Origin: an uncultured Bacteroidota bacterium
Lineage (GTDB): Bacteria; Bacteroidota; Bacteroidia; Chitinophagales; Saprospiraceae
Length of the DNA: 34,413 bases
Reading direction: 5' to 3'
Assembly (NCBI GenBank): GCA_937861115.1
Contig: CALMBD010000339.1
Span: 1-34,413 of the forward strand
Shown here: piece after piece, positions 1 through 7,805 of the stretch
Position numbering within the stretch: the first letter of the stretch is position 1
How the letters are laid out: every line of letters begins with the position of its first letter
The notes under the pieces: model-generated
What the model saw: the letters and a program-made list of their open reading frames with translations, nothing else
Told to the model about the DNA's origin: nothing
The model's database searches: none
Position numbers and translations under genes: made by a program

Positions 1-10
1 AAAAGTTTTT

Positions 11-37
11 AAATATAAAACTATCTGTTTTATATTT
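11..37. repeat. A/T-rich inverted repeat (hairpin)
   Basis: Eleven-base arms (AAATATAAAAC and its exact reverse complement) surround a five-base loop. It could end transcription entering from the left of the window. The right arm also contains TATATTTG at 31-38, a match to the Bacteroidota -7 element TAnnTTTG, so it may instead be part of a promoter for the gene at 144. The sequence does not decide between the two. Confidence 0.45.
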
Positions 38-143
38 GAGCCGTCATTCTTTATTGGTATTGTTGATCAGTCGCTCCCAGGGCTTTTCATAGATCGACCA
101 ACCTACCTAATTGTTTCATTTTGTTCACTTAACTATTCAGGCT

Positions 144-965
144 ATGGCTAATTATTATCAGGCAAGTTACAATAAAGGCGGGGTAGCATCATCCGAACAG
201 ATCAGATTCGAACTGTTTCGCGAGGAGGTGCTTTGGAAACTACTGATGCTGACCGCTCTGACATACCTCGTTTGGTCGGACAAAATTTCCATCGTGTTTG
301 GCTCCGACAGCGATTTTGACGCCATAGAAGCGCCGGAAGGCGGGCGCGTTCGGGCTGCGTTGTTCGACTTTTCCGTAGAAAAACCCCGCAGCGAACGGCT
401 TCTTCCGGAAGAGCCCGTTGTGCTGTCTCCGGACGCACTCAGCAATGTCACCTTTGCCATAGATCCTGCTTTTGCCGACCGGAACAAAGTAGGCCGGACG
501 GAGGTGCGCAATCGCCTGGCGAAATGCAGGGACTACCTGGAACGGTTTGCGCCACTGGCTGTGGCAGAAATGCACGCTTCCGGCGTACCGGCCAGTATTA
601 CCCTGGCGCAAGGATTACTGGAAAGCGATGCCGGCGAAAGCAAACTGGCTGTGACGGCCAATAACCATTTCGGGATCAAGTGCTTTTCCAAAAGTTGTAA
701 AAAGGGGCATTGCGTCAATTTTACCGACGACTCGCACAAGGACTTTTTCGTGCGGTATGGAAGCGCCTATGGCAGTTTTCAGGCGCACAGCCGATTTTTG
801 AAAAATAAATCCCGCTACCGGCAATTGTTTTCCTTCAGCAGAACGGATTACCGGAGTTGGGCAAACGGACTGGCGGAGGCAGGGTACGCCACAGACAAAA
901 ATTACGGGAAAAAACTCATTGCTATTGTGCAGTCGCTGGGGCTCGACCGGTATGATCATCAGTAA
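144..965 (+). CDS. Membrane-anchored glucosaminidase-domain protein (FlgJ/AcmA-type peptidoglycan hydrolase)
   Basis: The predicted protein has 273 residues. A short cytoplasmic N-terminus is followed by one hydrophobic segment near residues 29-45, a linker, and a C-terminal domain of about 150 residues resembling N-acetylglucosaminidases of the Mannosyl_glycoprotein endo-beta-N-acetylglucosaminidase family. The motif ITLAQGLLESDAGESKLA carries the expected catalytic Glu, and NNHFGIKC and the SYRQLF/YRSWANGLAEAGYATD-like stretches are typical of the fold. The likely role is cleaving the glycan strands of peptidoglycan during growth or division. I chose ATG 144 over ATG 111 because the 11 added residues would fuse an unrelated hydrophobic string to a plausible start. 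The gene is monocistronic and convergent with secG. The family is clear; the physiological role is inferred. Confidence 0.85.
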   Translation: MANYYQASYNKGGVASSEQIRFELFREEVLWKLLMLTALTYLVWSDKISIVFGSDSDFDAIEAPEGGRVRAALFDFSVEKPRSERLLPEEPVVLSPDALSNVTFAIDPAFADRNKVGRTEVRNRLAKCRDYLERFAPLAVAEMHASGVPASITLAQGLLESDAGESKLAVTANNHFGIKCFSKSCKKGHCVNFTDDSHKDFFVRYGSAYGSFQAHSRFLKNKSRYRQLFSFSRTDYRSWANGLAEAGYATDKNYGKKLIAIVQSLGLDRYDHQ

Positions 966-972
966 GGTATAA

Positions 973-1116
973 GGTACCGCCGCGAGGTACCGCCGGCTCC
1001 AGGTACCGCCGGCTTTAGCCGGCGCGAAGCACCGCTAACTTTAGCCGGCGAAATTATATCAGGCACCGGTTGAAACTGATGATACCTGTTATGCGCCGGC
1101 TAAAGCCGGCGGTACC
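973..1116. repeat. GGTACC/GCCGGC palindromic repeat element
   Basis: GGTACCGCC occurs at 973, 986 and 1002. The 24 bases at 1002-1025 are repeated as an exact reverse complement at 1093-1116, and each arm contains its own small palindrome, GCCGGC-TTTA-GCCGGC. Another partial copy (TTTAGCCGGCG) lies at 1040-1050. The arrangement looks like a REP-type or small MITE-like element in a 3'-to-3' gap. No coding sequence is supported here. Confidence 0.75.
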
Positions 1117-1151
1117 CTAAACGGTGCCAGCACCACGAAAACACATGGTCC

Positions 1152-1218
1152 GAAAAAAGAAAAGCCCCGTCGGGAATGAAACAATTGCCCATGACAATAA
1201 ACTCATTCCCGGCGGGGC
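1152..1218 (-). terminator. Rho-independent terminator of the lptE-secG operon
   Basis: On the minus strand a 16-bp stem (arms at 1203-1218 and 1164-1179, with one mismatch that could form a G-U pair) is followed by a T-rich run, TTTTCTTTTTTC, at 1163-1152. It begins just 16 bases past the secG stop codon. Confidence 0.8.
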
Positions 1219-1233
1219 CTGGATCGCAATAAA

Positions 1234-1503
1234 TCAGCGCGATTGCAGCGGAATATCCGTCGGCGCTGCCGGTCCGCCCGAACCAACGGTCAGTACCGCC
1301 AGAACACAAAGCGCCACGAGCACACCGGCCAGTACCCAGGTTGCTTTTTCGATAAAATCAGTAGAGCGGGCTGCTCCAAACAGTTGTTGGGCCTGACCGC
1401 CAAACGTGGCATCAATACCACCGCCTTTGGGATTCTGGACCAGAATGGCTGCCATTAAAAGAAGGCTTACACACGCAATCAATACCGCAAGAGTAGGTAA
1501 CAT
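1234..1503 (-). CDS. secG: Protein translocase subunit SecG
   Basis: This 89-residue protein has the SecG pattern: a first membrane helix (residues ~2-22), the conserved cytoplasmic loop with NPKGGG and a FGGQAQQLFGA-like segment, and a second helix (~55-75). SecG is the small non-essential partner of SecYE in the inner membrane and aids preprotein export. The start codon lies 2 bp past the stop of the upstream TPR-like gene, which suggests translational coupling. The gene order lptE - TPR-like protein - secG is common in Bacteroidota. A strong terminator follows. Confidence 0.95.
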   Translation of the reverse strand: MLPTLAVLIACVSLLLMAAILVQNPKGGGIDATFGGQAQQLFGAARSTDFIEKATWVLAGVLVALCVLAVLTVGSGGPAAPTDIPLQSR

Positions 1504-1505
1504 CT

Positions 1506-2330
1506 TTATTTATTTTTAAGTTTTTCAATTTCGGCCGCAAAGTACGCGCTTTTTTCAGGAATTGCCAAACGCAATCGCTCGTACATATTTATTGCTTTTT
1601 CACGGTATCCCTGCCTGGCCAGTAATTTGGCCAGTGTTTCAGAAATCACATCCCGGTTTTCGGCGACACTCCGTTCTGCCAGTTGCAGGGCGGAAAGGGT
1701 AGGGGGGGATTCCGTTTCTGTAGCATCTTCCTGTTTTGTTTCGGTCTCCTGCCGGGCGGGTTGCTCCAGGGTTGGAGGGCTGAACCGACTTATCCATATG
1801 GCAAAAGGCTGATAAATCTGTTGAGCAACGGCAGGTCGGGGGGCATCCGGTTCGGTTTCCAACACCAAAGCAGGGGCTTCCTCGACAGTTTCAGGAGGGG
1901 ATGAGACACTTGGCTCACTTGGTTCCGGCTCGGGTACGGAAGGTGCAGGCGCCGGGGGGGTAAAAGGCTGCTGCCTTTCTGTCTGCTCGCGACGTGCCTG
2001 GGGAGCAAGCGCCTTTAGTTCGCGTTGCAGGGTCTCCAGTGGCTTTAGTTCGAGTACGGCCTCCTCAAAAGCGACGGCTACCGGCTGCGGAGCAATCAGT
2101 TTGGGTGCGGCAAGCAGGTATAAATGCCTGCGGTCGAGGCTGTATGCGGCAGCCGTTGCCAGCGTGCGCTCTGCTTCGGGGTGCTGCTCATCGCGGGCTT
2201 TGAGTGCCAGCAGGTAGCGCAGGTTGTGCGCATAAGGATACGACAGTGCCAATGTCTTCAACTCCTCGTAGGAGATGGTAGACAATAATTCCGGGTTGTC
2301 CAGTAATTTGAGCAGTCGTTCCTGTGTCAA
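1506..2330 (-). CDS. Conserved TPR-like protein between lptE and secG
   Basis: This 274-residue protein has no signal peptide. Residues ~1-90 are predicted helical (repeated Leu/Ala/Arg helices, including YPYAHNLRYLLALKA). The middle (~110-200) is rich in Pro and Glu and looks disordered. The last ~55 residues resemble one or two tetratricopeptide units (ETLAKLLARQGYREKAINMY, then YFAAEIEKL). It is a recurring neighbour of secG in this phylum, but I know of no established function. The position between an LPS-transport lipoprotein and a Sec subunit suggests envelope biogenesis, which is guilt by association only. Confidence 0.8.
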   Translation of the reverse strand: MTQERLLKLLDNPELLSTISYEELKTLALSYPYAHNLRYLLALKARDEQHPEAERTLATAAAYSLDRRHLYLLAAPKLIAPQPVAVAFEEAVLELKPLETLQRELKALAPQARREQTERQQPFTPPAPAPSVPEPEPSEPSVSSPPETVEEAPALVLETEPDAPRPAVAQQIYQPFAIWISRFSPPTLEQPARQETETKQEDATETESPPTLSALQLAERSVAENRDVISETLAKLLARQGYREKAINMYERLRLAIPEKSAYFAAEIEKLKNK

Positions 2331-2339
2331 AGCGGGTGT

Positions 2340-2855
2340 TTACCAGTTGTTGAAAAAATAATTGAAAATATCTTCGAGCAGTTGCGGGTAAATGGTTTGC
2401 TGCAGCAATTGGTCCTGCACGCTCAACAGGTCTGTCTGGTTCGAAAATTCGGCAAAATGGCTGAAACTCTTTTCTTTGGGCCATTCAATTTTCTCATCCT
2501 TCAGGTTTTCAGCGCTTACCTGTATCACCACGACAAGTTGGTTCAGTTCCACCAGTTCGCCCGGTTTGGGCGCTACCGGAACGACCCTGAAGTCAATGAT
2601 TTTACCCGAAAACAGCACATCCGCGTCCTGTGTTTTGAGTTGCAGCCGCGTTTCCGACCGCATTTTATCTTTCAGCCGTTCCGTAAAATCAACGCCGATG
2701 GTGGGAGGCGCGTTGTTGGCCACTGTTTCAAAAATATCGATCGAGAAGGTATTGACACGCGGATCGATCGATATGCCCTTCAGGGTGTAGCAGCCGGCAG
2801 GCAGGAACAGGGGCAGCAGCAGGAGTATCCGGGTATAAATCTTCATGTTGGGCAT
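2340..2855 (-). CDS. lptE: LptE-family outer-membrane lipoprotein
   Basis: The 171-residue precursor has a lipoprotein signal peptide (hydrophobic residues ~8-20, then LPAGC with the lipidated Cys at about 22). The body carries hallmarks of the Bacteroidota LptE family: GISIDP after the Cys, then FSIDIFETVANNAPPTIG, and a C-terminus with LEDIFNYFFNNW. LptE plugs the LptD barrel and helps place lipopolysaccharide in the outer leaflet. ATG 2855 and ATG 2846 (MKIYT) are both possible starts. It heads a tight operon with the TPR-like gene (9 bp gap) and secG, and a good promoter lies 45 bp upstream. Confidence 0.9.
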   Translation of the reverse strand: MPNMKIYTRILLLLPLFLPAGCYTLKGISIDPRVNTFSIDIFETVANNAPPTIGVDFTERLKDKMRSETRLQLKTQDADVLFSGKIIDFRVVPVAPKPGELVELNQLVVVIQVSAENLKDEKIEWPKEKSFSHFAEFSNQTDLLSVQDQLLQQTIYPQLLEDIFNYFFNNW

Positions 2856-2899
2856 TTCACGGTAAACGGCCGGTTAGCCGTTTTCGATGCTTGAAGTGA

Positions 2900-2930
2900 C
2901 AAAAGTAAGGTTGTACGCCGGAATTGCAAA
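2900..2930 (-). promoter_or_regulatory. Bacteroidota-type promoter for lptE operon
   Basis: On the minus strand TTTG (2930-2927), a 19-base spacer and TACTTTTG (2907-2900) match the -33 TTTG / -7 TAnnTTTG consensus of the primary sigma factor of this phylum. Transcription would start near 2893, giving a 5' leader of about 38 bases before lptE. Confidence 0.75.
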
Positions 2931-2994
2931 TCCGTTGTGTGATACCGGCAGATGGTGCGGAAAGGTTTTTCGGTGGCCGATGCGCCGGATCATG

Positions 2995-3657
2995 TCAAAT
3001 GCTGCGGACTGCACCGAAGAAACGCTCCAGTTTTTCCGGGTCGAGGCGCCCGCCTGTCCGCACACCGCTGCACAGGTCCAGACCAAAAGGCTGCACGGTT
3101 TCAATCGCTTCCCGAACATTTTCCGGACGCAGGCCACCCGCCAGAAATACCGGCACCGGTACAGACTCTACGATGCGCCGGCTGAGCGACCAGTTGTGCG
3201 TGCGCCCGGTGCCACCCAGTTCCTTGACGGCGAGATTGGGGTTGCCGCTGTCGAGCAGCAGGGCATCGACCTGGGGTGCAATCCGCTGCGCCTCGTCGAT
3301 ACTTTCCTCACCCGTGACGTGGATGACCTGGACGATCTTTATTCCCGTCAGAGCCTCCCTGATTTCGGCATAAGTGCCCGATTCCAACGCATCGACGATC
3401 TGAACCGTATTGGTTTTTACCCGTTGCTGATGCCGGATGATCGCCTGTGCGCCGGTCTCGCTGGTCAGCAGGAATGTCGCGACCGGCGGCGGCGCCTGCC
3501 GGGCAATCTCCACGATCAATTCGTCAGAGATGACACCCGGACCACTGGGCATGTGCCCCACCAGCCCAAGCGCCGAGGCGCCGAAGGCAATCGCCGTCCT
3601 GGCCTCTTCAACGCTGCTGATACAACAAATTTTGATCCTCGGGATGGTGGTAGCCAT
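2995..3657 (-). CDS. Divergent phosphoribosylanthranilate isomerase (TrpF-like)
   Basis: The 220-residue protein has a (beta/alpha)8 TrpF fold. Visible landmarks are KIC with the presumed catalytic Cys11, LLLD with Asp136 at the general-acid position, GGTGRTHNWSL, and an AGGLRPENV phosphate-binding segment. In tryptophan synthesis TrpF converts phosphoribosylanthranilate to CdRP. Unusual points are KICCI in place of KICGI, a GLVGHMPSGPGVIS stretch where classical enzymes have GFVFxxxSPR (the Arg that contacts anthranilate is missing), and DLCSGVR instead of the usual DVSSGVE. I chose ATG 3657 because the longer frame would overlap guaA; this start is 28 bp past the guaA stop. No other trp gene is present. 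It may be a true isomerase or a paralogue acting on another phosphoribosyl or ketose substrate. Confidence 0.8.
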   Translation of the reverse strand: MATTIPRIKICCISSVEEARTAIAFGASALGLVGHMPSGPGVISDELIVEIARQAPPPVATFLLTSETGAQAIIRHQQRVKTNTVQIVDALESGTYAEIREALTGIKIVQVIHVTGEESIDEAQRIAPQVDALLLDSGNPNLAVKELGGTGRTHNWSLSRRIVESVPVPVFLAGGLRPENVREAIETVQPFGLDLCSGVRTGGRLDPEKLERFFGAVRSI

Positions 3658-3685
3658 GATCTCGTCGTTTATGTATCCTAACCCG

Positions 3686-5224
3686 TTATTCCCATTCAAT
3701 CGTTGCCGGCGGCTTGGTGGAAATATCAAATACCACCCTGTTGATACCTTTTACGTTGTTGATGATCTCGCTGCTCACTTCCGCGAGGAAGTCGTACGGC
3801 AGGCGGCTCCACTCGGCGGTCATGCCGTCGGTGCTGTTCACGGCGCGCAGGGCGACCGTTTTTTCATAAGTCCGTTCGTCGCCCATCACGCCGACCGACT
3901 GGATGGGCAGGAGGATCGTGCCGGCCTGCCAGACCTGGTCGTACAGGCCGTGCTCGCGCAGTTTGCCGATATAGATCGCATCGGCTTCCTGCAGCATGTT
4001 GACTTTTTCCGGGGTGATATCGCCCAAAATACGGATGCCGAGGCCGGGGCCCGGGAACGGATGCCGGTTGAGGATATCGGCCGGTATGCCGAGCTCTTTG
4101 CCGACGCGCCGCACTTCATCCTTGAACAGCATCCGGAGCGGTTCCACGATGTTCAGTTTCAATTTTTCCGGTAGTCCGCCTACATTATGGTGACTCTTGA
4201 TGGTTACTGACGGCCCGTGGACGCTCACCGATTCGATCACGTCCGGGTAGATCGTTCCCTGCCCGAGCCACTGAAAATCGGGATGCGCTTCGGATTCTTC
4301 TTCGAACAGTTCGATAAAAAGTTTGCCGATGATCTTGCGTTTCTCCTCCGGGTTGGTAACGCCGCTGAGCGCCGTGTAAAAACGCTCTTTCGCATCGACC
4401 CCTTCAATATTCAATCCCATGTGCTGATAGGAGTCGAGCACCTCGGTGAATTCGTTTTTTCGCAACAGCCCGTTGTCTATGAAGAAACAAAACAGCCGGT
4501 CGCCGATTGCCCGGTGGAGCAGGGTGGCGGCTACCGTAGAGTCTACACCACCCGACAGCGCCATGATGACCTTTTCGCGACCGATCTGCTTGCGCAGGGC
4601 TTCGACAGTTTCTTCAACGAAATGCGCCGCCGTCCAGTCGCCGGCGCAGCCGCAGATGTCGAGCACGAAATTTTTCAGTATTTCAAAGCCTTCGAGGCTG
4701 TGGTAGACTTCGGGATGGAACTGAATGCCATAGACCGGTGCGGCAAAATGGCCGTTGGTCGACTTGAATGCGGCATAAGGTATCGTCTCGGAGTTGCCGA
4801 GCACCTCGAAGCCCTCCGGGAGCCGCATGATGGTATCGCTGTGGCTCATCCACACTTGCGAGCGCTTGGATATGCCGGCAAAAAAAGGATCGTTCGGGGC
4901 ATGGTGCTGGAGCATCACCTTGCCGTACTCGCGTTTCTCCGACTGGCCTACTTCGCCACCATAAAAATCTGCCATCAGTTGCGCGCCATAGCAAATGCCG
5001 AGCAGGGGCACCTTGCCGGCGATCAGGTTGAGGTCGAGTCGCAGGGCATTGGGCCAGCGCACGGAAAAAGGGCTTCCCGACAGGATAACGCCCCGAATAT
5101 CAGGCGTGAGTTCGGGAAGTTTGTTGAAAGGAACGATCTCGCAAAAGACGTTCATCTCGCGCACACGCCGGGCAATGATCTGGGTGTATTGCGAGCCAAA
5201 ATCGAGGATGAGAATTTTCTGCAT
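3686..5224 (-). CDS. guaA: GMP synthase (glutamine-hydrolysing)
   Basis: This full-length 512-residue protein aminates XMP to GMP with glutamine and ATP, the last step of guanine nucleotide synthesis. The class I glutamine amidotransferase domain (residues ~1-190) has the nucleophile Cys78 in GICYGAQ and the His170/Glu172 pair in GIQFHPEV. The ATP-pyrophosphatase domain has the P-loop LSGGVDST (about 223-230). The C-terminal dimerisation domain ends in KPPATIEWE, the expected GuaA terminus. The start [13 protein letters not shown] is standard. The divergent trpF-like gene follows after 28 bp and probably shares the transcript. Confidence 0.97.
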   Translation of the reverse strand: MQKILILDFGSQYTQIIARRVREMNVFCEIVPFNKLPELTPDIRGVILSGSPFSVRWPNALRLDLNLIAGKVPLLGICYGAQLMADFYGGEVGQSEKREYGKVMLQHHAPNDPFFAGISKRSQVWMSHSDTIMRLPEGFEVLGNSETIPYAAFKSTNGHFAAPVYGIQFHPEVYHSLEGFEILKNFVLDICGCAGDWTAAHFVEETVEALRKQIGREKVIMALSGGVDSTVAATLLHRAIGDRLFCFFIDNGLLRKNEFTEVLDSYQHMGLNIEGVDAKERFYTALSGVTNPEEKRKIIGKLFIELFEEESEAHPDFQWLGQGTIYPDVIESVSVHGPSVTIKSHHNVGGLPEKLKLNIVEPLRMLFKDEVRRVGKELGIPADILNRHPFPGPGLGIRILGDITPEKVNMLQEADAIYIGKLREHGLYDQVWQAGTILLPIQSVGVMGDERTYEKTVALRAVNSTDGMTAEWSRLPYDFLAEVSSEIINNVKGINRVVFDISTKPPATIEWE

Positions 5225-5262
5225 ATATGGAAATGCGAACTTGGGTCCGCCGGAAGAAGCCG

Positions 5263-5270
5263 CAAAGGTA
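5263..5270 (-). promoter_or_regulatory. Putative -7 element for guaA
   Basis: TACCTTTG on the minus strand (reverse complement of CAAAGGTA) matches TAnnTTTG and would place the start of transcription about 32 bases before guaA. The -33 region is weak (TTTA about 20 bases upstream). Confidence 0.5.
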
Positions 5271-5420
5271 ATCCGCTGCGGGCTGAATTTAAAGCCGCAT
5301 TATTTATGAGGGCGCCTGCTGCGTATTATTTGAACCGGAATTGAATTTTAAGACCATATTTACAAAGTTACTCGTGGCAGAACCCCTTGTGTTTATACAG
5401 TAACAGCGCAGCGTTCGCTT

Positions 5421-7718
5421 TCAACGCACCACCGTCACCGACCCGTATTCCGTTTTGGCAAAGGTCGTTCCGTCCTTGTAGAAGCCGCCAATCTGTGCCA
5501 CCCAGGTATATACACCCGGGTTGACGGGTTTGCCCCTGTATTTCCCGTCCCAGCGGGCATTGACCTCATCGGACTCGAACATCAGTCCGCCCCAGCGGTC
5601 GTAGACAGACAAGTGTATGGATTGAATGTCGCGCCCCGCAATTTCAAACAGGTCGTTGATGCCGTCGTCGTTCGGGCTGAATACGTTGGGAATGTAGTAC
5701 AGGGTGGGACAAATTTCCCGGATATAGACCGAATCCGCGGCAATACATCCGTTTTCGTCTGTGACAATTACCCGGTAGAGCCCTTCTACCTGTACGTAGT
5801 ACACCGGGGCATTCGAGCCGTCCTGCCACTGATAGGCCGAATAGTTGCCCGGATAAAGCACGGGCAGCGAGTCAACAGGGTCGTCGATCGGGCAGAAAAT
5901 ATCGTCGCTTCCGAGTTCCGGCTGCGGGGTGGGGTAGACCTGCACCACTGCCGTGGCAGGATATGTGGCACAGCCTGATATAATCCCGATGACACTGTAT
6001 GGCCCGGATTGAGCCGGCACGGCATTGCCGATCACCGGGTATTGTGCTTCGGAAAAGTATCCTCCGGGCCCGGTCCATTCAAAACGCGCTCCCGGCAAAT
6101 CGGTCACCCCCAACTGGATCGTGCCGCCCTCGCAAAGTTCCGGGTCTCCGGATATGGTTGCTGCCTGACGCAGCGTGATCAATACGTCGCGTGTCAGCGT
6201 GTCGTGCAGGTTCAGGCAGTTGTCGGTCAGGTAGAGGGTAACCTTGAAGGTACCCAGGCTGGTATAAACGTGTGAAAAAGACGCCTTTGTAGATGATGTG
6301 CCGTCGCCCAGATCCCAAAGAAAAGAATACCGCGGCTCGGGCAGTTGCGTATTGAAGTCGAGCGTGTCGTTCAGGCAACCTCCTTCCGGAATAAGGCTTT
6401 TGGCATTCAGGGGTTTGAAACTTGCCCCGCCGCCATAGGCATAGGACTCGACGTATCCGTATCCATAGGCCATTGCAATCACCCCGCATCCTTGGGAAAT
6501 AATGGTGTGGGCGCCGGTATTGACACTCAGGATGGCATAGGAAAAAGCGTCGTTCGGTCCGGCCGGCGCAATGACGGCATTGGTGTTTTGAAGCAGTTGC
6601 CCGTCGAAGGTGGTTAGGGGGACGTCACTCGTTTTGGTAATGATGGCGATGTAATTTTCCGTAATGTCTTCAAAAGAGGAGTTGTACAGCGTTACGGTAT
6701 CCCGTATCTGCTCTACACTGTTCAGCAACACCATAGATGGATCGCCGGTGGAATAGCCGCTGCAGTTGCTTCCGATCAGATACTGCATAACGGCGATCGG
6801 ACGGCTGGCGCTGATGTACGTGGCTTCCGAACGTTTATACTCCACAAACTTTCCTGAATTAAGGGTGTACTGGAGCGTCCCGCCCGCGCTTTGCACGGTT
6901 ACTTCCGTATTGTCTTCTGCAGCCAGAATACGGAAGACGTCGTATGGCATGTGTGCAAACGGGGCTGTCACAAATTGCCGGCCCCAGGTGGCGACCGGGT
7001 ACATCTGTTCCAGCAGGTTGTCGCGATAAAAGCAACCGACAGGCATCTGCGTCCACCGGCACCCCGACAGTACGTTGAATCTCTTGTTGCCTTTTACGTA
7101 CGAACCCGTCAGGTCGCCCGTGGTGCCCAGCAGGCTTTGCACCTGGTAAGTGTCGCCTGCCTGGAGGGTGATACCAAATGTCTCCCCCGCGGCCTTGCCG
7201 CCTTTGGTCTTGTCGCTCACGGTAACGGTGAGTTCGGTGTCGTCTTCCAGCCCGACGAGGAGGAATTCGGACGGGTAAACGCCCCCTTCCTGATAACCGT
7301 TGTAGGTCATCACAAAATATTCGTCGCCCAGCGAACTGACCGGCAGCACGACAGTGGCTTCCGAGCGCATGGAAAAGTACTGGTGTATATAAACCGACGA
7401 CGGGAGTTGGGTCACCACCTGTATGCCGCGTTTTTCCAGCACTTCCGAGTTGGTGCTTTCAGCATTGGCGGGCAGACTGACAATCGTAACCGAGTTGGCT
7501 GCAACGGAGAAGGTCTGCTCCCAGTTATACCCGGGCATCCTGATCACCCCGGATGTATTGTATTTGGAAGTGATCATGGCGACCATCTGGTTTTGTCCGG
7601 GGTCGTGGTGGTGCATAAATCCGAACCAGAATTCGGTGCCTTCGTTGGTCTGTGCGGCGGCACAGGCCGGCAAGACAACAGCCCAGCAAAACAACAGGGA
7701 TTTCAGTAGTTGTTGCAT
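5421..7718 (-). CDS. T9SS type B secreted protein with IgGFc-binding-like N-terminus and PKD domain
   Basis: The 765-residue precursor starts with a signal peptide (MQQLLKSLLFCWAVVLPACAAAQ). Residues ~25-420 resemble the IgGFc-binding N-terminal family (EGTEFWFGFMHHH; repeated TVTVSDK-like beta strands; RQFVTAPFAHMPYDVFRILA). A PKD domain follows near 465-525 (FLWDLGDGTSS), then two Ig-like stretches. The final ~90 residues are a gliding-motility C-terminal (type B sorting) domain: PNVFSPNDDGINDLFEI, VYDRWGGLMFES, WDGKYRGKPVNPGVYTW. The protein is predicted to cross the outer membrane by the type IX system and be attached to the surface or released. The ligand is unknown; 'IgGFc-binding' is a family label and not evidence for antibody binding. 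Confidence 0.88.
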   Translation of the reverse strand: MQQLLKSLLFCWAVVLPACAAAQTNEGTEFWFGFMHHHDPGQNQMVAMITSKYNTSGVIRMPGYNWEQTFSVAANSVTIVSLPANAESTNSEVLEKRGIQVVTQLPSSVYIHQYFSMRSEATVVLPVSSLGDEYFVMTYNGYQEGGVYPSEFLLVGLEDDTELTVTVSDKTKGGKAAGETFGITLQAGDTYQVQSLLGTTGDLTGSYVKGNKRFNVLSGCRWTQMPVGCFYRDNLLEQMYPVATWGRQFVTAPFAHMPYDVFRILAAEDNTEVTVQSAGGTLQYTLNSGKFVEYKRSEATYISASRPIAVMQYLIGSNCSGYSTGDPSMVLLNSVEQIRDTVTLYNSSFEDITENYIAIITKTSDVPLTTFDGQLLQNTNAVIAPAGPNDAFSYAILSVNTGAHTIISQGCGVIAMAYGYGYVESYAYGGGASFKPLNAKSLIPEGGCLNDTLDFNTQLPEPRYSFLWDLGDGTSSTKASFSHVYTSLGTFKVTLYLTDNCLNLHDTLTRDVLITLRQAATISGDPELCEGGTIQLGVTDLPGARFEWTGPGGYFSEAQYPVIGNAVPAQSGPYSVIGIISGCATYPATAVVQVYPTPQPELGSDDIFCPIDDPVDSLPVLYPGNYSAYQWQDGSNAPVYYVQVEGLYRVIVTDENGCIAADSVYIREICPTLYYIPNVFSPNDDGINDLFEIAGRDIQSIHLSVYDRWGGLMFESDEVNARWDGKYRGKPVNPGVYTWVAQIGGFYKDGTTFAKTEYGSVTVVR

Positions 7719-7722
7719 ACGA

Positions 7723-7750
7723 CAAACATAATCTCCGGCGGATTTATCAA
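7723..7750 (-). promoter_or_regulatory. Putative promoter abutting the type B T9SS gene
   Basis: On the minus strand TTG (7750-7748), a 17-base spacer and TATGTTTG (7730-7723) resemble the phylum promoter. The -7 element ends only four bases before the ATG at 7718, so transcription would begin at or inside the start codon and give a leaderless message, unless another promoter is used. Confidence 0.4.
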
Positions 7751-7805
7751 GTTAAAAATCATGACCTTAAGACTAAAAAAGACAAACGGATGCTGCCTGT
7801 GCCGG

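Noticed and set aside
4217-5344. 375-codon open frame on the plus strand opposite guaA
   Set aside because: It lies wholly antisense to a complete guaA and has no family features.
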